Positions 22,772-31,452 of a DNA stretch of 41,662 nucleotides are shown piece after piece. Made by a program: the position numbers and the translations under genes. The stretch's first letter is position 1; every line of letters starts with the position of its first letter. The DNA is from Cytophagaceae bacterium UBA7467 (GTDB taxonomy: Bacteria; Bacteroidota; Bacteroidia; Cytophagales; Spirosomataceae). The DNA lies in assembly GCA_002479785.1 (NCBI GenBank), contig DLPD01000019.1, positions 1 through 41,662 on the forward strand. The letters run 5' to 3'. Under the pieces are notes generated by a model. The model saw only the letters and a list, made by a program, of their open reading frames with translations, was not told the origin of the DNA and made no database searches.

Positions 22772-24217
22772 ATGTATCTACTATTTATACTTTTATTTCC
22801 GCTTTTAATTGGGTCAGCTTTGTTGATCTTCAAGCCAAAGAACGCGTTCGCAATTTCCCTGGCAACATCCATCATTGAATTAGCGGCAACGGCCTATGTT
22901 CTACAACAAGCTAGCCTAAGCCCTGTTTCCTTTTCTGCTCCTTGGGTAGCAGAGGCAGGATTATCTTTCTCCCTTTATGTGGATGGAATCAGTGGGGTCT
23001 TAATCGGTCTATGTGCCTTGTTAGTTCCGTTCATCGTAGCGACTACGGCGAATACAGATCGCGCAAACAATTCCCAATTCCAAGGTCTTGTGTTAGCGAT
23101 GCAAACGGCTTTAATGGGAGCGTTCTTAGCGAAAGATGCGTTCTTATTCTATTTCTTCTTCGAAGCGTCCTTATTACCGATCTACTTCTTAGCTGCCATT
23201 TACGGTGGTGAGAATAAGAATGCGATTACGTTTAAGTTTTTTGTATACACCTTGTTTGGGTCTTTATTCTTCTTAATCGCCCTAGTTTATGTGTATTTAC
23301 TTACACCAGGGGAGTTTCACTCCGCAGATATCGACGTATTATACCAAACTGCGAAAGGCTTAAGCGCTGATCAACAAGGGTATTTGTTTGCGGCCTTCTT
23401 CCTGGCATTTGCCATCAAGATGCCTGTTTTCCCATTCCATACCTGGCAACCGGATACCTATACCGTAGCTCCTGCTCAAGGAACGATGTTATTATCGGGT
23501 ATTATGTTGAAAATGGGTACTTATGGCGTGATTCGTTTGGTTTTACCTATGTTCCCTTTAGGCGTAGCAACTTGGGGCTTAACGGCATCCATCTTATCCG
23601 TTATCGGTGTGATTTACGGTTCAATCATCGCCATTCAACAAAAAGACGCGAAACGTTTGTTAGCCTATTCTTCCTTTGCGCACGTAGGCTTGATGTCTGC
23701 CGGTATTTTATCTGGAAGCATCGAAGGTATTCAAGGTGCTTTGTACCAAATGGTATCACACGGGATCAATATCATCGGTTTATTCTTCGTGATAGAAATT
23801 ATCGAGCGTAGAACAAAATCAAGAGAGATCGCACAATTAGGCGGTATCACTCAATTCTCGTATCCTTTGACAGTCACTTTTGTGATCTTGAGTTTAGGTT
23901 CGGTGGCCTTACCATTAACCAATGGTTTCATCGGGGAATTCTTGTTATTAAAAAGTGTGTTCGACCAAAATCTAGTTCTAGGCATCATAGCCGGCATCAC
24001 TATCATTTTAGGTGCGGTGTATACGTTGCGCTTAATTCAGAAATCGATGTTCGGAAATGTGTCTCGTATCACCGCTGATTTTGCCGACTTAACGTTTGCC
24101 GAAAAAGCGGTCTTAATTCCATTGAGCGCCTTGGTTATTGTAGGCGGAATTTTCCCTTCGACAGTTTTAGGTTTTAGTGAGCCAGCGGTTCAGCAATTAA
24201 TCCAATGGTTCAAATAA
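22772..24217 (+). CDS. nuoM: NADH-quinone oxidoreductase subunit M
   Basis: NuoM, a second antiporter-like subunit of complex I, 481 residues, about 14 membrane helices. It shows F-F-F-E-A-S-L-L-P-I-Y-F-L (conserved Glu), FAIKMPVFPFHTWQPDTYTVAPAQGTMLLSGIMLKMGTYG, and K-D-A-K-R-L-L-A-Y-S-S-F-A-H-V-G-L-M (conserved Lys), with the NuoM-type HTWLPDAH variant HTWQPDTYTVAP. It is separated from nuoL by 18 nt. Confidence 0.97.
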   Translation: MYLLFILLFPLLIGSALLIFKPKNAFAISLATSIIELAATAYVLQQASLSPVSFSAPWVAEAGLSFSLYVDGISGVLIGLCALLVPFIVATTANTDRANNSQFQGLVLAMQTALMGAFLAKDAFLFYFFFEASLLPIYFLAAIYGGENKNAITFKFFVYTLFGSLFFLIALVYVYLLTPGEFHSADIDVLYQTAKGLSADQQGYLFAAFFLAFAIKMPVFPFHTWQPDTYTVAPAQGTMLLSGIMLKMGTYGVIRLVLPMFPLGVATWGLTASILSVIGVIYGSIIAIQQKDAKRLLAYSSFAHVGLMSAGILSGSIEGIQGALYQMVSHGINIIGLFFVIEIIERRTKSREIAQLGGITQFSYPLTVTFVILSLGSVALPLTNGFIGEFLLLKSVFDQNLVLGIIAGITIILGAVYTLRLIQKSMFGNVSRITADFADLTFAEKAVLIPLSALVIVGGIFPSTVLGFSEPAVQQLIQWFK

Positions 24218-24236
24218 AATAGTATTAAAAAGCATT

Positions 24237-25634
24237 ATGACGGCTATCATTGCATTATCACTTCTAGGTATTTTAAATTTATTCTTGGGCTTTTGGCTTT
24301 CAAGAAAAACCATCCAAGCTGCGACACTATTGTTCTTAGGGGGCAGTATGGCTTTGACAGCTTTGGACTGGAACCACGAAATGTTATGGTATGGACACAT
24401 GTTCCACACCACGAATACCTCCATCAGCTTCAGTTTAATCATTCAATTAGCTGCCTTTATGGTGGTTAGTTTTTCCAAAGGCTTTGGTATCGACGAAGAA
24501 CATACACATCCAGCAGAGTACTACGCCATTCTTTTATTCTCCGTTGTAGGGGCTATTTTAATGGTTTCATTCGACCACTTGATTATGTTCTTTGTGGGCT
24601 TAGAGATTCTATCCGTAGCGATGTATGTATTAACAGGTTCAGACAAGCGTAATTTGCGTTCAAACGAGGCTGCGTTAAAGTACTTCTTGATGGGTTCTTT
24701 CGCGACTGGTATTTTGCTTTTCGGAATCACCTTAGTTTATGGCGCAACCCGTTCATTCTATCTAGCAAACATAGCATTAGCCATTGCGAATACGCCTCCA
24801 GAATCAACTCCTATATTTTTATCGATTGGGGTATTATTGATATTAGTCGGATTCTTATTTAAAATTTCTGCGGCTCCTTTCCACTTCTGGACTCCAGATG
24901 TATATGAAGGTGCGCCTACGATCTTCACGATGTTTATGTCAACGGTAGTGAAGGCTGCGAGCTTTGCCGCATTGTTCCAAGTGCTTTCAGGACCTTTTGG
25001 CACGATGTACGGAACATGGGTATATCCGATTTATTATGTTAGTATGTTAACGCTTTTAATCGGAAACATTACGGCCGCTTACCAACAATCGGCAAAACGT
25101 ATGTTAGCTTATTCGAGTATTTCTCACGCGGGTTATATGTTGTTAACGGTGAGTGCGAATCAAGCAAGCACACAGTCTACTATCTTGTATTATTCCTTAT
25201 CGTATACCTTAGCCACCATCGTGGCGTTTGGGGTAGTGATGTTAGTGGCAGAGTACCAAACAGGACGCACCGAGAAACCGGAGAACTTCAGTTCGTTCGA
25301 AGGTTTAGCGAAGCAGAATCCGGGTTTAGCTTTCTGCTTTACCATCGCCTTATTGTCATTAGCGGGGATTCCGTTGACGGCAGGTTTTTGGGGTAAATTC
25401 TTCGTCTTCTCTGATATCTTTAATCGCCACGTGTACTACCCAGTCATCTTAGCGATTGTTATGTCAGCAGTAGGTGTGTATTATTACTTCAAAGCAATCA
25501 TCGCCATCTACTTCAAAGAAGGAGATATCGAGCGCATTGAATTACCAGGATTAGTGAAGTTCGCGATGTGGGCTTGCACCCTAGGTACCTTGCTTTTAGG
25601 CGTATACCCAAGCATTGTTAAAAACCTCTTTTAA
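24237..25634 (+). CDS. nuoN: NADH-quinone oxidoreductase subunit N
   Basis: NuoN, the third antiporter-like subunit of complex I, 465 residues. It has F-F-V-G-L-E-I-L-S-V-A-M-Y-V-L-T-G (conserved Glu), FKISAAPFHFWTPDVYEGAPTIFTMFMSTVVKAASF and S-A-K-R-M-L-A-Y-S-S-I-S-H-A-G-Y-M, the usual NuoN signatures. It follows nuoM by 19 nt, and is the last of the complex I genes here. Confidence 0.97.
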   Translation: MTAIIALSLLGILNLFLGFWLSRKTIQAATLLFLGGSMALTALDWNHEMLWYGHMFHTTNTSISFSLIIQLAAFMVVSFSKGFGIDEEHTHPAEYYAILLFSVVGAILMVSFDHLIMFFVGLEILSVAMYVLTGSDKRNLRSNEAALKYFLMGSFATGILLFGITLVYGATRSFYLANIALAIANTPPESTPIFLSIGVLLILVGFLFKISAAPFHFWTPDVYEGAPTIFTMFMSTVVKAASFAALFQVLSGPFGTMYGTWVYPIYYVSMLTLLIGNITAAYQQSAKRMLAYSSISHAGYMLLTVSANQASTQSTILYYSLSYTLATIVAFGVVMLVAEYQTGRTEKPENFSSFEGLAKQNPGLAFCFTIALLSLAGIPLTAGFWGKFFVFSDIFNRHVYYPVILAIVMSAVGVYYYFKAIIAIYFKEGDIERIELPGLVKFAMWACTLGTLLLGVYPSIVKNLF

Positions 25635-25643
25635 TCCAGGCCT

Positions 25644-26138
25644 TTGAGCGACAAGAAAGCCCCCCTCTTTAATCAGAAAGACTTATTCGCCTACTTCGTG
25701 GTGGCTGGATTAGGGGCTTGTGTTCAACTGCTCGCTGGAGGATTAATTAAGGATTGGTTTCGCGTTTCGTATGAGGATTCCATTCTTCCGGCCTATTTTA
25801 TTGCGCTAGTTGTCGGGTTTTTCTTGACTAAATTATTTGCCTTCAATGCGCGCCAAAGCAAGCAGACTAGGCGCGAAATGTTCAAGTATATCCTAGTAGC
25901 CAGCTTTTCTGGAATCATAACCTGGCTATTTAGCACCATTCCTTACGAATTCATTCACGCGCATCATCCTGATATCTTTTTTGCCATTCCTTATTCGGTT
26001 AAAAAACTAAATATCACACAGATAGCGACAACCCTTCACGGTATGGGCTATAGTTTTGTCTCGAATTACATCTTGCATAAGACCTTTACCTTCAAATCAA
26101 GCGGGTTTTACGATCGCTTCAAAGATCTAATAAAATAG
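25644..26138 (+). CDS. GtrA-like membrane protein
   Basis: A 164-residue integral membrane protein of the GtrA-like family, with four membrane helices: YFVVAGLGACVQLLAGGLI, ILPAYFIALVVGFFLTKLFAF, YILVASFSGIITWLFSTI, and ITQIATTLHGMGYSFVSNYILHKTFTF. The last, with S-x-x-x-N-Y-x-x-x-x-x-F-T-F, is the typical GtrA end. GtrA proteins are often linked with transfer of lipid-linked sugars across the membrane, but no glycosyltransferase is nearby. The start codon appears to be TTG, because a stop lies just 10 nt upstream in frame and no ATG occurs before the first helix. It lies 9 nt after nuoN and is probably co-transcribed. Confidence 0.85.
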   Translation: MSDKKAPLFNQKDLFAYFVVAGLGACVQLLAGGLIKDWFRVSYEDSILPAYFIALVVGFFLTKLFAFNARQSKQTRREMFKYILVASFSGIITWLFSTIPYEFIHAHHPDIFFAIPYSVKKLNITQIATTLHGMGYSFVSNYILHKTFTFKSSGFYDRFKDLIK

Positions 26139-26154
26139 GACTTATCTAATTTAG

Positions 26155-26220
26155 ACCTTTTCTAAGGTTGTAATTCTTAAGAATTCCTAAGCCGATTAGA
26201 CACAATAGAGGCCTATTTTT
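26155..26220 (+). terminator. Hairpins after the nuo-GtrA operon, probable weak terminator
   Basis: Three inverted repeats follow the GtrA stop codon: ACCTT/AAGGT (26155-26168), the perfect 14-bp palindrome AATTCTTAAGAATT (26172-26185), and AATAG/CTATT (26204-26217) with a run of five T. The last has terminator layout but a short stem. Confidence 0.4.
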
Positions 26221-26271
26221 AGAAAATTTTATTCATTCCTTAAAAAAATCTTAAAAATTTATTTGCATTTA

Positions 26272-26302
26272 TTTGTACTTATAAAATAATGCCGTAGATT
26301 TG
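26272..26302 (+). promoter_or_regulatory. Consensus promoter of the small lipoprotein gene
   Basis: -33 TTTG (26272-26275), 19 bp, -7 TAGATTTG (26295-26302); both perfect. A very A/T-rich stretch (26221-26270) lies just upstream, as in strong promoters. The leader is about 25 nt, ending in an A-rich stretch before the ATG. Confidence 0.85.
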
Positions 26303-26329
26303 TAGCTCAAACCTTAAACAAAATAAGAA

Positions 26330-26506
26330 ATGAAAAAAGTATTCGCTCTAGCTTTCGTTGCTGCAATGGTAACTTTAGCATCTTGTGGTGAGAAGAAAGC
26401 AGAAGCTTCTGCTGACACTGTTGCTGTTGATTCTGCTGCTGCTGCTGCTCCAGCTGATTCTGCTGCTGCTGACACTGCTGCTGCTGACACTGCTGCTGCT
26501 AAATAA
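26330..26506 (+). CDS. Small Ala-rich repeat lipoprotein, unknown function
   Basis: A 58-residue protein that falls below the size most gene finders report. It has a lipoprotein signal peptide, MKKVFALAFVAAMVTLASC with Cys19, followed by GEKKAEA and a low-complexity tail made of Ala, Asp, Ser and Thr: residues 45-57 are two exact copies of A-A-A-D-T plus A-A-A. Nearly every Ala codon is GCT, so the DNA itself is a 15-bp tandem repeat (26462-26500). The mature chain is only about 40 residues. It has its own consensus promoter and a perfect terminator, so it is probably an abundant single transcript. I recognise no family, though short lipoproteins with such tails are common in Bacteroidota. 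Confidence 0.85.
   Translation: MKKVFALAFVAAMVTLASCGEKKAEASADTVAVDSAAAAAPADSAAADTAAADTAAAK
26462..26500 (+). repeat. 15-bp tandem repeat coding for AAADT
   Basis: GCTGCTGCTGACACT occurs twice in tandem (26462-26476, 26477-26491), then GCTGCTGCT begins a third copy (26492-26500). It is prone to slippage, which would change the tail by whole 5-residue units without breaking the frame. Confidence 0.85.
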
Positions 26507-26524
26507 TTTTAGCACAACGATCAG

Positions 26525-26557
26525 AAAAAAGTCCTTCGCATGCGAAGGACTTTTTTT
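26525..26557 (+). terminator. Perfect terminator between the small lipoprotein and sprT-like gene
   Basis: A perfect palindrome: AAAAAAGTCCTTCGCA and its complement, with the centre GCATGC, then seven T ending at 26557. The next base begins the ATG (26558) of the SprT-like gene, so there is no room for a promoter between them. Confidence 0.9.
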
Positions 26558-27187
26558 ATGTCTGAAATCCGGATGAAGAATAAAAAGATTGATTCCTTTT
26601 TTGATCACTTCCCACCCAAAGTAGCGGAATACTGCTTTCAACTTTGGCATGACTATTCCTTTGACTTCATTGTCAGTAAATCCCGCGATTCTAAATTAGG
26701 GGACTACCGTTATAGCCCCACAAAGGGCCACCAAGTCACGGTCAACCACAACCTAAACCCATATGCCTTCTTAGTTACCTACCTTCACGAAGTCGCTCAC
26801 TTAACCACTTATCTAGCTCATAAAAACAAAGCCCTTCCGCACGGGCAAGAATGGAAGACGGAATTCTACACGTTATTTGAACCCATTTTAGATGAGGAAT
26901 TACTACCCGCTGATTTAGTCAAAGTGCTAAGAGCTTATTTAAAGAATCCGGCAGCTTCCTCTAACGGCTACCAGCCACTAGTAGACATCCTAAAAAGCTA
27001 CGATCCAGAACCACCTGCGGGAACTCCACTTATCGAATTAGCCGAGGGCGCACACTTTGCCTTAAAAAACCTACGCTTCATCAAAGGGAAACTTCGCCGA
27101 ACCTGTTACATTTGCAAAGAATTAAATTCAGGCAGAAACTACCTGGTGGCAAAGAATGCGTACGTGGTACCGATTGAGATTTCTTAG
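26558..27187 (+). CDS. SprT-like zinc metalloprotease domain protein
   Basis: A 209-residue protein of the SprT-like family, which in eukaryotes includes the DNA-protein crosslink protease Spartan. The metal site is H-E-V-A-H (His77, Glu78, His81) with a third likely ligand His95 in L-P-H-G-Q-E-W, in the normal spacing. The C-terminal zinc ribbon is reduced to a single C-Y-I-C pair; the second pair is not visible. A start at 26540 would lie in the terminator hairpin; I used the ATG at 26558, though 26573 is also possible. It overlaps porU by 32 nt. It has no visible promoter of its own. Confidence 0.85.
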   Translation: MSEIRMKNKKIDSFFDHFPPKVAEYCFQLWHDYSFDFIVSKSRDSKLGDYRYSPTKGHQVTVNHNLNPYAFLVTYLHEVAHLTTYLAHKNKALPHGQEWKTEFYTLFEPILDEELLPADLVKVLRAYLKNPAASSNGYQPLVDILKSYDPEPPAGTPLIELAEGAHFALKNLRFIKGKLRRTCYICKELNSGRNYLVAKNAYVVPIEIS

Positions 27188-30100
27188 CATTTCCCTCTCA
27201 CTGCTTTTGGCGGCATTTGCAGGACGTGCCCAAAATGCTGTCCTAGCCAGTGGCCAATGGTTAAAAGTAGGGATCACCCAATCAGGTATTTACCAAATCA
27301 CACCTACTTGGCTTTCCTCATTAGGCTTAAAATCTAGTTCAATCGGTGTTTATGGCCACGAAATAGGCGAATTACCACAGGCAAACTCCGCAATAAGGCC
27401 AATCGATCTTCAGCCGATTCCATTCTTGAAACAAGGGGATAAAATCCTGTTTTATGGCGAAAAATTCAAGCACCATTACAGCGATACTACGTTCTATTTT
27501 ATCCGATTAGATGATCCGTCGCCTAAAGCTATAACAGACCTTCCGGCAGTCCCGGTTAGTTCGACTGCTCTGGATTATGGTTATAGTCGTTTTCACTACG
27601 AGCCAGAAACCTATAATCTTCTGCAATCAGGTCGAGAATGGTTAGGGGATGGATTTTTTGGTAATGTAAACCGAACGATTCAATATCCTTTAGCAGACTA
27701 TAAAACGGGGATACCCAGCCTTCTATCTGGCAGATTAGCCTCCTCCTCTGTCGCTCCCGGCACGTTTACATTTAGTATTCCAGGGAATTCGATTTCCCCC
27801 ATTACTTTCCCTGCGATATCGGGCGGTCGCTATGATCAAAAAGCTTTTTTACAGACCTTCTCAGCCTCCGTGAATCCAGAGATTAAGGACCAAAGTTGGA
27901 CTTGGAATCTAGCCTATACTAATACCACAGGTTCAGGCTATATCGATTATATCGACCTACACTATCCACGAAAATTCAATGCCACAAACGAGAATCCGCA
28001 TTATTTTTTACCCAATAAAACCGATTCTACTTTCAGCATCAGTATTCAAAATCGCCAAGCAAACCACTTAGTTTGGATTAAACTCGTAGGAAAAGGCTGG
28101 CAAAATGTGAGCTCTCTCGCTTTTAACAAAATTGCCCCTGGCGCAGAACTGTTGATTTTTGATCCGACAAAAGCGGCGGACCCAAAAACCGGAGAAATCG
28201 TAGCGAACCAAAACATTCGAGCAGATGCCTCTGCGGATTTACTCATTCTTTCAAGTCCCTCTATTCTTCCTGCTGCAAAACTATTGGCATCCTATAAAAG
28301 CTCAAAGGGCATAGCAGCGAAGGCCTATTCCACGAAAGAAATCTACAACGAATTCTCTGCGGGTAAAACGGATGTGACAGCGATTCGAGATTTCATTCGG
28401 TCAAAAAAACCAAAGTATGTCCTACTGTTAGGCGATGCTACGGTGGATTATAAAGGAATCAACAAGGTCGCTACCGCTATTGAAAGACAGAATTATGTGC
28501 CAAGTTATGAGAGTCGCGAGTCCCTAAAACCATTACAGACTTACGTATCAGATGATTTTTTTGGGCTGTTAGCAGACAACCAAGGCGAATGGCTTGAAGG
28601 CAATGAGGCCATGAACGAGCCAATAGCCGTAGGAATTGGTCGTATACCAGCTAGGTCTTTTGAAGAGGCAAATACGGTAGTTAATAAATTAATCAGTTCA
28701 GAGACGGGCGCTCAGCAGCAACCCTATCGCTTTTCCTGGTTAGCCGATGATGGCGATGCTAACATTCACGTGCAAGATGCGGAAGACTTTGCAGGTTTAA
28801 TTCCAGAGGCTTATCAAGTCAAAAAAACCTATATAGACCAGTTCCCTCAGGAAGTGAACAACGGATTTTACACCTCGGCAGCTGGCAAAAAAGCCAGCCT
28901 AGAGCTATTTAACCGTGATGCCGACTTCATCCATTTCTTAGGACACGGTTCTGAATCCGCCTGGACGGATGAAAAGGTAATCACTAACAATGAGATTCAA
29001 ACTTTAAAGAACAGCCGGCATCTTCCCTTGTTGCTAACAGCGACTTGCCAGTTTGGCCGTTTTGACGACCCTAATCAACTTTCAGGAGCAGAATTGAGTC
29101 TATTATCCAATCAAGGCGGCGCCATAGGACTCATTTCTACGACACGCCCTGTCTTTCAGAGTAGCAATTACCTATTCGGCCAAGCTTTTTATAGACAATT
29201 AGTTAATCATCTAAATGATAAAAATTATCGACTTGGTGATTTATTCAGGGATGCAAAAAACGATAGTCAATCTGGGGTAATCAACCGAAATATCACACTG
29301 CTGGGCGACCCTACCTTTGCACTTCCGTGGAATCAGCAAGCGCTTTCGATCCGACTAGATACTTTAGCTTCTGGAATCATTCAAGGTCAGACTACACCTA
29401 GTATTGATGGAGAGATTCGGCTATTTTATTATGGACAAGATACGCCCATGCAAACGTTGGGCACAAAAACAGATAAATTCAACTACTCGATTCAGGGGGC
29501 CTTAGAAGCCATCAACAGCGCGAAGGTAGAAAAAGGCAAATTTACCCTGGCGAATGTACCAGCTGCAAAGCTAAAATGGACCGCGCGAACAGCCACAGAT
29601 TTGTATGGCGGAGGAATGAAGAGTGTTGTGAAATTTACTTCAGAGGCAAAAGAGGTAAACGCCCCGGTGCTGACAGCTAGCCTCTTGAATGAAGCTGATC
29701 CTATGGCTAGTTCTCCTAATCCCCTTTTACAAATCAAAATCAGCGATGCGAGTTCACTACGACTCGTGGGGCCTAAAGGTGAAAAAGCGCTCATTTCCAT
29801 TAATGACACCTTGGAAATTCCTGTTTCTGATGTATTTATCCCCGATTTTGGAAATAGCAAACAGGGTACTATCACCATCCCTTTTGAATCACTTACGCCT
29901 GGAATTTATAAAATCAAAGCAACTTGTTTTGACGTGCATACGAATCAAGGATTTTGTTCGTTTGAATTCCGGGTTTCGGCTGAAAAAAAAGAGCAAGGTT
30001 CGCTCCAAATTTATCCGAATCCTATGACTGAGCGAACGAACTTTTCATTCTTACAGGAGAAACGCTGGACGAGCTATCGTTACAAGCTAAAAATTTATAG

Positions 30101-30296
30101 TAACTTAGGGAAACAAATGCTCGAAAAGACGGGAATGATTCCAGGCAGCGATTCTGTTAATCAAACATTTTCGATCGATTGGAGTACAGCAGAGAAGAGC
30201 CAATTAGATTTTATTAACTATTACCAAATTGAGATTACCTATGACAATGGAACTCTGTATAGAAGCTTCAGCGGTCGTATTGGAAATATTAAATAA
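27156..30296 (+). CDS. porU: Type IX secretion system sortase PorU
   Basis: PorU is the C25 (gingipain-type) cysteine protease of the type IX secretion system that removes the C-terminal signal of secreted cargo and attaches A-LPS at the cell surface. The 1046-residue protein starts with a signal peptide (FLSISLSLLLAAFAGRAQ), has a beta-rich N-terminal region, the C25 catalytic domain at about residues 360-720 with the catalytic His in F-I-H-F-L-G-H-G-S-E-S-A-W and the Cys in L-L-T-A-T-C-Q-F-G-R-F-D-D-P, and ends in a type IX sorting-like domain (LQIYPNPMTERTNFSF onward, with Y-P-N-P). The pairing with porV directly downstream (3 nt gap) confirms the call. It overlaps the end of the SprT-like gene. 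Confidence 0.93.
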   Translation: MRTWYRLRFLSISLSLLLAAFAGRAQNAVLASGQWLKVGITQSGIYQITPTWLSSLGLKSSSIGVYGHEIGELPQANSAIRPIDLQPIPFLKQGDKILFYGEKFKHHYSDTTFYFIRLDDPSPKAITDLPAVPVSSTALDYGYSRFHYEPETYNLLQSGREWLGDGFFGNVNRTIQYPLADYKTGIPSLLSGRLASSSVAPGTFTFSIPGNSISPITFPAISGGRYDQKAFLQTFSASVNPEIKDQSWTWNLAYTNTTGSGYIDYIDLHYPRKFNATNENPHYFLPNKTDSTFSISIQNRQANHLVWIKLVGKGWQNVSSLAFNKIAPGAELLIFDPTKAADPKTGEIVANQNIRADASADLLILSSPSILPAAKLLASYKSSKGIAAKAYSTKEIYNEFSAGKTDVTAIRDFIRSKKPKYVLLLGDATVDYKGINKVATAIERQNYVPSYESRESLKPLQTYVSDDFFGLLADNQGEWLEGNEAMNEPIAVGIGRIPARSFEEANTVVNKLISSETGAQQQPYRFSWLADDGDANIHVQDAEDFAGLIPEAYQVKKTYIDQFPQEVNNGFYTSAAGKKASLELFNRDADFIHFLGHGSESAWTDEKVITNNEIQTLKNSRHLPLLLTATCQFGRFDDPNQLSGAELSLLSNQGGAIGLISTTRPVFQSSNYLFGQAFYRQLVNHLNDKNYRLGDLFRDAKNDSQSGVINRNITLLGDPTFALPWNQQALSIRLDTLASGIIQGQTTPSIDGEIRLFYYGQDTPMQTLGTKTDKFNYSIQGALEAINSAKVEKGKFTLANVPAAKLKWTARTATDLYGGGMKSVVKFTSEAKEVNAPVLTASLLNEADPMASSPNPLLQIKISDASSLRLVGPKGEKALISINDTLEIPVSDVFIPDFGNSKQGTITIPFESLTPGIYKIKATCFDVHTNQGFCSFEFRVSAEKKEQGSLQIYPNPMTERTNFSFLQEKRWTSYRYKLKIYSNLGKQMLEKTGMIPGSDSVNQTFSIDWSTAEKSQLDFINYYQIEITYDNGTLYRSFSGRIGNIK

Positions 30297-30299
30297 CCC

Positions 30300-31451
30300 A
30301 TGAAAAGAGTCCTAACCCTTTTATTTATTGCTGTTGGATTCATGTCCGAGGCTCAAACAACCTTAGTTTCTGGCCAAATCAATGCTGGACGCATTCCTAC
30401 TCCTACCCTGTTATTCTTAAACGTTGCCCCTGATGCCCGTTCTGCAGCCATGGGCGATGCAGGTGTAGCCTTATCCGTGGATGCAAATGCTATTCACTGG
30501 AATACAGCGAAATTAGCCACCACGGAAAAGAAAATGGGCTTTTCCTTGTCTTACACGCCTTGGTTGCGCAACCTAGTTAACGATATGGCGCTTTATAATG
30601 TGGCGGGTTACACGGTAACAAAGAAGAATTTAGTTTTTGGATTCTCGGTTGATTATTTCGATCAAGGAATGTTCCAAGCTACCTTAGATAATGGAACAAG
30701 CGCAGGTAATTTTAACTCCAAAGAATTTGCCCTGGGCATATCTCACGCCAGAAAATTATCCCCAGCCCTCTCATTAGGGATGAATTTAAAGTACATCAAT
30801 TCGAACTTATTAGGTAATTACCAAGGGAGCGGGGGATTGAACAATGCATTGAAACCTGCTGAAACGGTGGCAGCCGACATTTCGGTATTTTATTCGAAAC
30901 CGACCACCGCTTCTTGGAAATATAGCTATGGTTTGACCCTTTCAAACATCTCCGGTAAGGTAACGTACGGCGGAACAGAAAAAAACTTCATCCCTACGAA
31001 TTTACGTGTTGGAATGGCGGCAACGCATGAAATAGATGACTTAAACAAATTGACCTTTACGGTTGATTTCAACAAATTAATGGTCCCTACGCCTCCTGCA
31101 TACGTAAATGGAAAAATGGTAGGCACAGATCCTGCGACGGTTTCTGCGATCGGCGGAATTTTTGGATCCCTAGCAGATGCTCCGGATGGAATTAGTGAAG
31201 AGATCAAAGAGGTGACGACGTCTGTGGGTGCGGAATATTTGTTCAATAATGCCTTTGCTTTACGAACAGGTTATTTTCACGAGAGTGAGATGAAGGGTAA
31301 TCGGAAGTACTTCACCTTTGGTTTAGGCTTTAAGATGGACCAAAAATACGGATTAGACTTCGCCTACCTCGTTCCGAGCGGACAAGGTAGTCCATTAGCG
31401 AACACCTTACGTTTAACGCTCATTGCGGGCATTAATCAGCCAGTAAAATAG
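30300..31451 (+). CDS. porV: Type IX secretion outer-membrane protein PorV
   Basis: PorV (LptO) is a 14-stranded outer membrane barrel that binds type IX cargo as it leaves the Sov translocon and passes it to PorU. The 383-residue protein has a signal peptide (MKRVLTLLFIAVGFMSEAQ), then the PorV start A-R-S-A-A-M-G-D-A-G-V-A-L-S-V-D-A-N-A-I-H-W-N-T-A-K, and regularly spaced amphipathic beta-strands such as KKMGFSLSYTPWLRNL, LSLGMNLKYINSNLL, and KYFTFGLGFKMDQKYGLDFAYLVPSG. It follows porU by 3 nt, the order known in other type IX systems, and precedes the M16-like gene by 1 nt. Confidence 0.93.
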   Translation: MKRVLTLLFIAVGFMSEAQTTLVSGQINAGRIPTPTLLFLNVAPDARSAAMGDAGVALSVDANAIHWNTAKLATTEKKMGFSLSYTPWLRNLVNDMALYNVAGYTVTKKNLVFGFSVDYFDQGMFQATLDNGTSAGNFNSKEFALGISHARKLSPALSLGMNLKYINSNLLGNYQGSGGLNNALKPAETVAADISVFYSKPTTASWKYSYGLTLSNISGKVTYGGTEKNFIPTNLRVGMAATHEIDDLNKLTFTVDFNKLMVPTPPAYVNGKMVGTDPATVSAIGGIFGSLADAPDGISEEIKEVTTSVGAEYLFNNAFALRTGYFHESEMKGNRKYFTFGLGFKMDQKYGLDFAYLVPSGQGSPLANTLRLTLIAGINQPVK

Positions 31452-31452
31452 T

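Noticed and set aside
26375..26650. Minus-strand open frame of 91 codons rich in Ser across the small lipoprotein gene
   Set aside because: It is the reverse reading of the GCT/GAC repeat and of the terminator; the plus-strand gene has a signal peptide, promoter and terminator.
29492..30027. Open frames of 112 and 128 codons inside porU
   Set aside because: Alternate-frame shadows in a long gene with continuous domain structure.
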